This document shows positions 63,063 through 64,000 of a stretch of DNA of 64,000 nt, in pieces. The translations under genes and the position numbers were made by a program. Position 1 is the first letter of the stretch; each line of letters begins with the position of its first letter. The stretch comes from Candidatus Brocadia carolinensis (GTDB taxonomy: Bacteria; Planctomycetota; Brocadiia; Brocadiales; Brocadiaceae), in contig AYTS01000085.1 in NCBI GenBank assembly GCA_002009475.1, forward strand, positions 1 to 64,000. Direction: 5' to 3'. The notes under the pieces were generated by a model. It had not been told where the DNA came from and searched no databases. It saw only the letters and a program-made list of their open reading frames with translations.

Positions 63063-63539
63063 TTAGCAATCTCTTTGTCTACTACCTCTGGGGAGGCAGT
63101 CAGTTTTTTTTTCTACCACGAATTGCCTTAACAAACTCTGCGTTACGAGCTGATCAGTAATCTGCTGCTCCATGGAAGGTAGCGAGGCTGGATTCACATG
63201 ATTTTTAAATCGGTCGAGGATCTTGTCGAGGTCTTTCCGGAGGATTTTTTCATTATTAACCGTTGCAATCACTTTGTTAGGATCTGCCTTTTCTTTCTTG
63301 CCATGGGCACTGCTCATGCCATGTCCACCCGAGCCGCTTTCTTCCGTTGTCATTCCTAAAGAATGCATTTTTTCCTGGTCTTCTTTGTTAAAATTAACAT
63401 TCTTGTGTATTTTTGCAAAGTCCTGCTCTTCAGACTGGCCGCTTACCTGAGAACTGCCTTGCTCATTTTTCTGGCAGCCACAAAGAGACAAAGCCATAAA
63501 ACTCGCAAAAATTGAAAAAATAGCGATTCCTTTTACCAT
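63063..63539 (-). CDS. PpiC/SurA-like isomerase lipoprotein, N-terminal fragment
   Basis: 158 codons. A lipoprotein signal peptide (IFSIFASFMALSLCGC, lipobox about residues 15-20, Cys at about 20) is followed by a His/Gly-rich linker, then a SurA_N-like region (VIATVNNEKILRKDLDKILD; EQQITDQLVTQSLLRQFVVE). The T9 run at 63104-63112 breaks the frame; dropping one base gives VVEKKLTASPEVVDKEIAKM. It would assist folding outside the cytoplasm, attached to the membrane, next to the cytochrome c assembly genes. Confidence 0.82.
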   Translation of the reverse strand: MVKGIAIFSIFASFMALSLCGCQKNEQGSSQVSGQSEEQDFAKIHKNVNFNKEDQEKMHSLGMTTEESGSGGHGMSSAHGKKEKADPNKVIATVNNEKILRKDLDKILDRFKNHVNPASLPSMEQQITDQLVTQSLLRQFVVEKKTDCLPRGSRQRDC

Positions 63540-63589
63540 AACAACTCCTTCATGAAATATACTTTTGGTCAGAAAAAACTAAAAACTAC

Positions 63590-63820
63590 TTATTGATTGG
63601 GGGATGTTTGCTTTCTTCCATAATATTCTGTAATAAGCTTCAGGAGGTCTTCTTCCTTCAGGTTTGAGATATAGTCCAAGGCAATATCTATGAGAAGGTC
63701 GACAGAGAGCCGGGGATTTTTTGCAGTAATTATTTGTAATGCCTCATAAATTTCAGGACTGATTTCTAATGCCGTCTTTGGTTTAAACACGTGATATTTT
63801 AATAGTTTAATATTATTCAT
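63590..63820 (-). CDS. small unrecognised protein
   Basis: 76 residues: VFKPKTALEISPEIYEALQI, then SVDLLIDIALDYISNLKEED, mainly helical. Its position, 50 bp upstream of the PpiC gene on the same strand, suggests co-transcription. I do not recognise a family; it resembles small ribbon-helix-helix-like regulators in size only. Confidence 0.5.
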   Translation of the reverse strand: MNNIKLLKYHVFKPKTALEISPEIYEALQIITAKNPRLSVDLLIDIALDYISNLKEEDLLKLITEYYGRKQTSPNQ

Positions 63821-63928
63821 AGGCTTTACAACAAATCAAAAAGCAAATTGGTTCCTTAATTATAGCTAATCTTATCTACGTCTGCTTCGTATGTGAAACA
63901 GATATGACCAACCATGAAGATTGTTATA

Positions 63929-64000
63929 TGGGCGAGGTGGGAGTCGAACCCACACAACCTTTAAGGGTCAAAGGATTTTAAGTCCTTCGTGTCTGCCATT
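63929..64000 (-). tRNA. tRNA-Leu (anticodon TAA), truncated by the window end
   Basis: On the - strand the 3' part is complete: T-arm with GTGGG-TTCGACT-CCCAC, acceptor CTCGCCC and discriminator A, a long variable arm, and an anticodon loop with TAA (context GACTTAAAATC). The 5' end lies beyond base 64000. CCA is not encoded. The long variable arm fits class II tRNA-Leu. Confidence 0.9.

Overview
The window most resembles the chromosome of an anammox planctomycete (Brocadiales, Kuenenia/Brocadia type). This is inferred from gene content and not from a database search. The main pointers are a split cytochrome b6/subunit IV type bc complex whose operon also encodes a GltD-like FAD/Fe-S oxidoreductase and an octaheme cytochrome c, an Amt ammonium transporter, a system II (ResB/CcsA) cytochrome c maturation pair, and a large LPS-type glycosyltransferase operon. 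Many dispersed palindromic repeats lie between genes.

Layout. 0-5.6 kb: a type III-like restriction locus on the + strand, with a 5'-truncated methyltransferase, an AlbA_2/HATPase protein and a helicase-nuclease. 5.6-8 kb: AT-rich accessory DNA with an unrecognised membrane-anchored protein and a small aspartic-protease pair. 8.1-8.9 kb: two tRNA-Ser genes and a DUF151 nuclease. 9.1-16.7 kb: housekeeping genes (broken CPBP protease and MazG genes, ubiX-like, sppA, gltX, broken Uma2, cysS, HD protein). 17-20 kb, - strand: amt followed by an exported TPR protein. 20.8-30.3 kb: the bc-complex operon, interrupted by two small-domain/TPR genes and repeats. 30.6-36 kb: folE, a TolC-like protein, a double-hotdog thioesterase, msrA, a CBS protein. 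36-40 kb, - strand: miaA and comEC. 40.3-49.2 kb, - strand: an eight-gene LPS/glycan operon of six glycosyltransferases (one heptosyltransferase-like), a methyltransferase and a tandem InaA-like kinase. 50-56.7 kb: nitroreductase, Nudix, a broken RlpA, cysQ, DUF465, exported peroxiredoxin, priA. 57-60 kb, - strand: flagellar rod-like protein, MBL hydrolase, pentapeptide protein, zinc-ribbon protein, then an IS66 remnant. 60.6-63.8 kb, - strand: ResB, CcsA and a lipoprotein PpiC isomerase broken into three frames. The window ends inside a tRNA-Leu.

The most striking global signal is that at least twelve otherwise convincing reading frames are broken at A/T homopolymers of 7-9 bases. Nearly all carry exactly one base more than the in-frame length, and all six 9-base runs found inside genes are broken. 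This is either systematic assembly error, genuine slippage mutation, or transcriptional slippage; raw reads or RNA are needed to decide. The second signal is a set of dispersed palindromes, a MITE-like element pair and a 240-250 bp direct repeat concentrated around the bc-complex operon.
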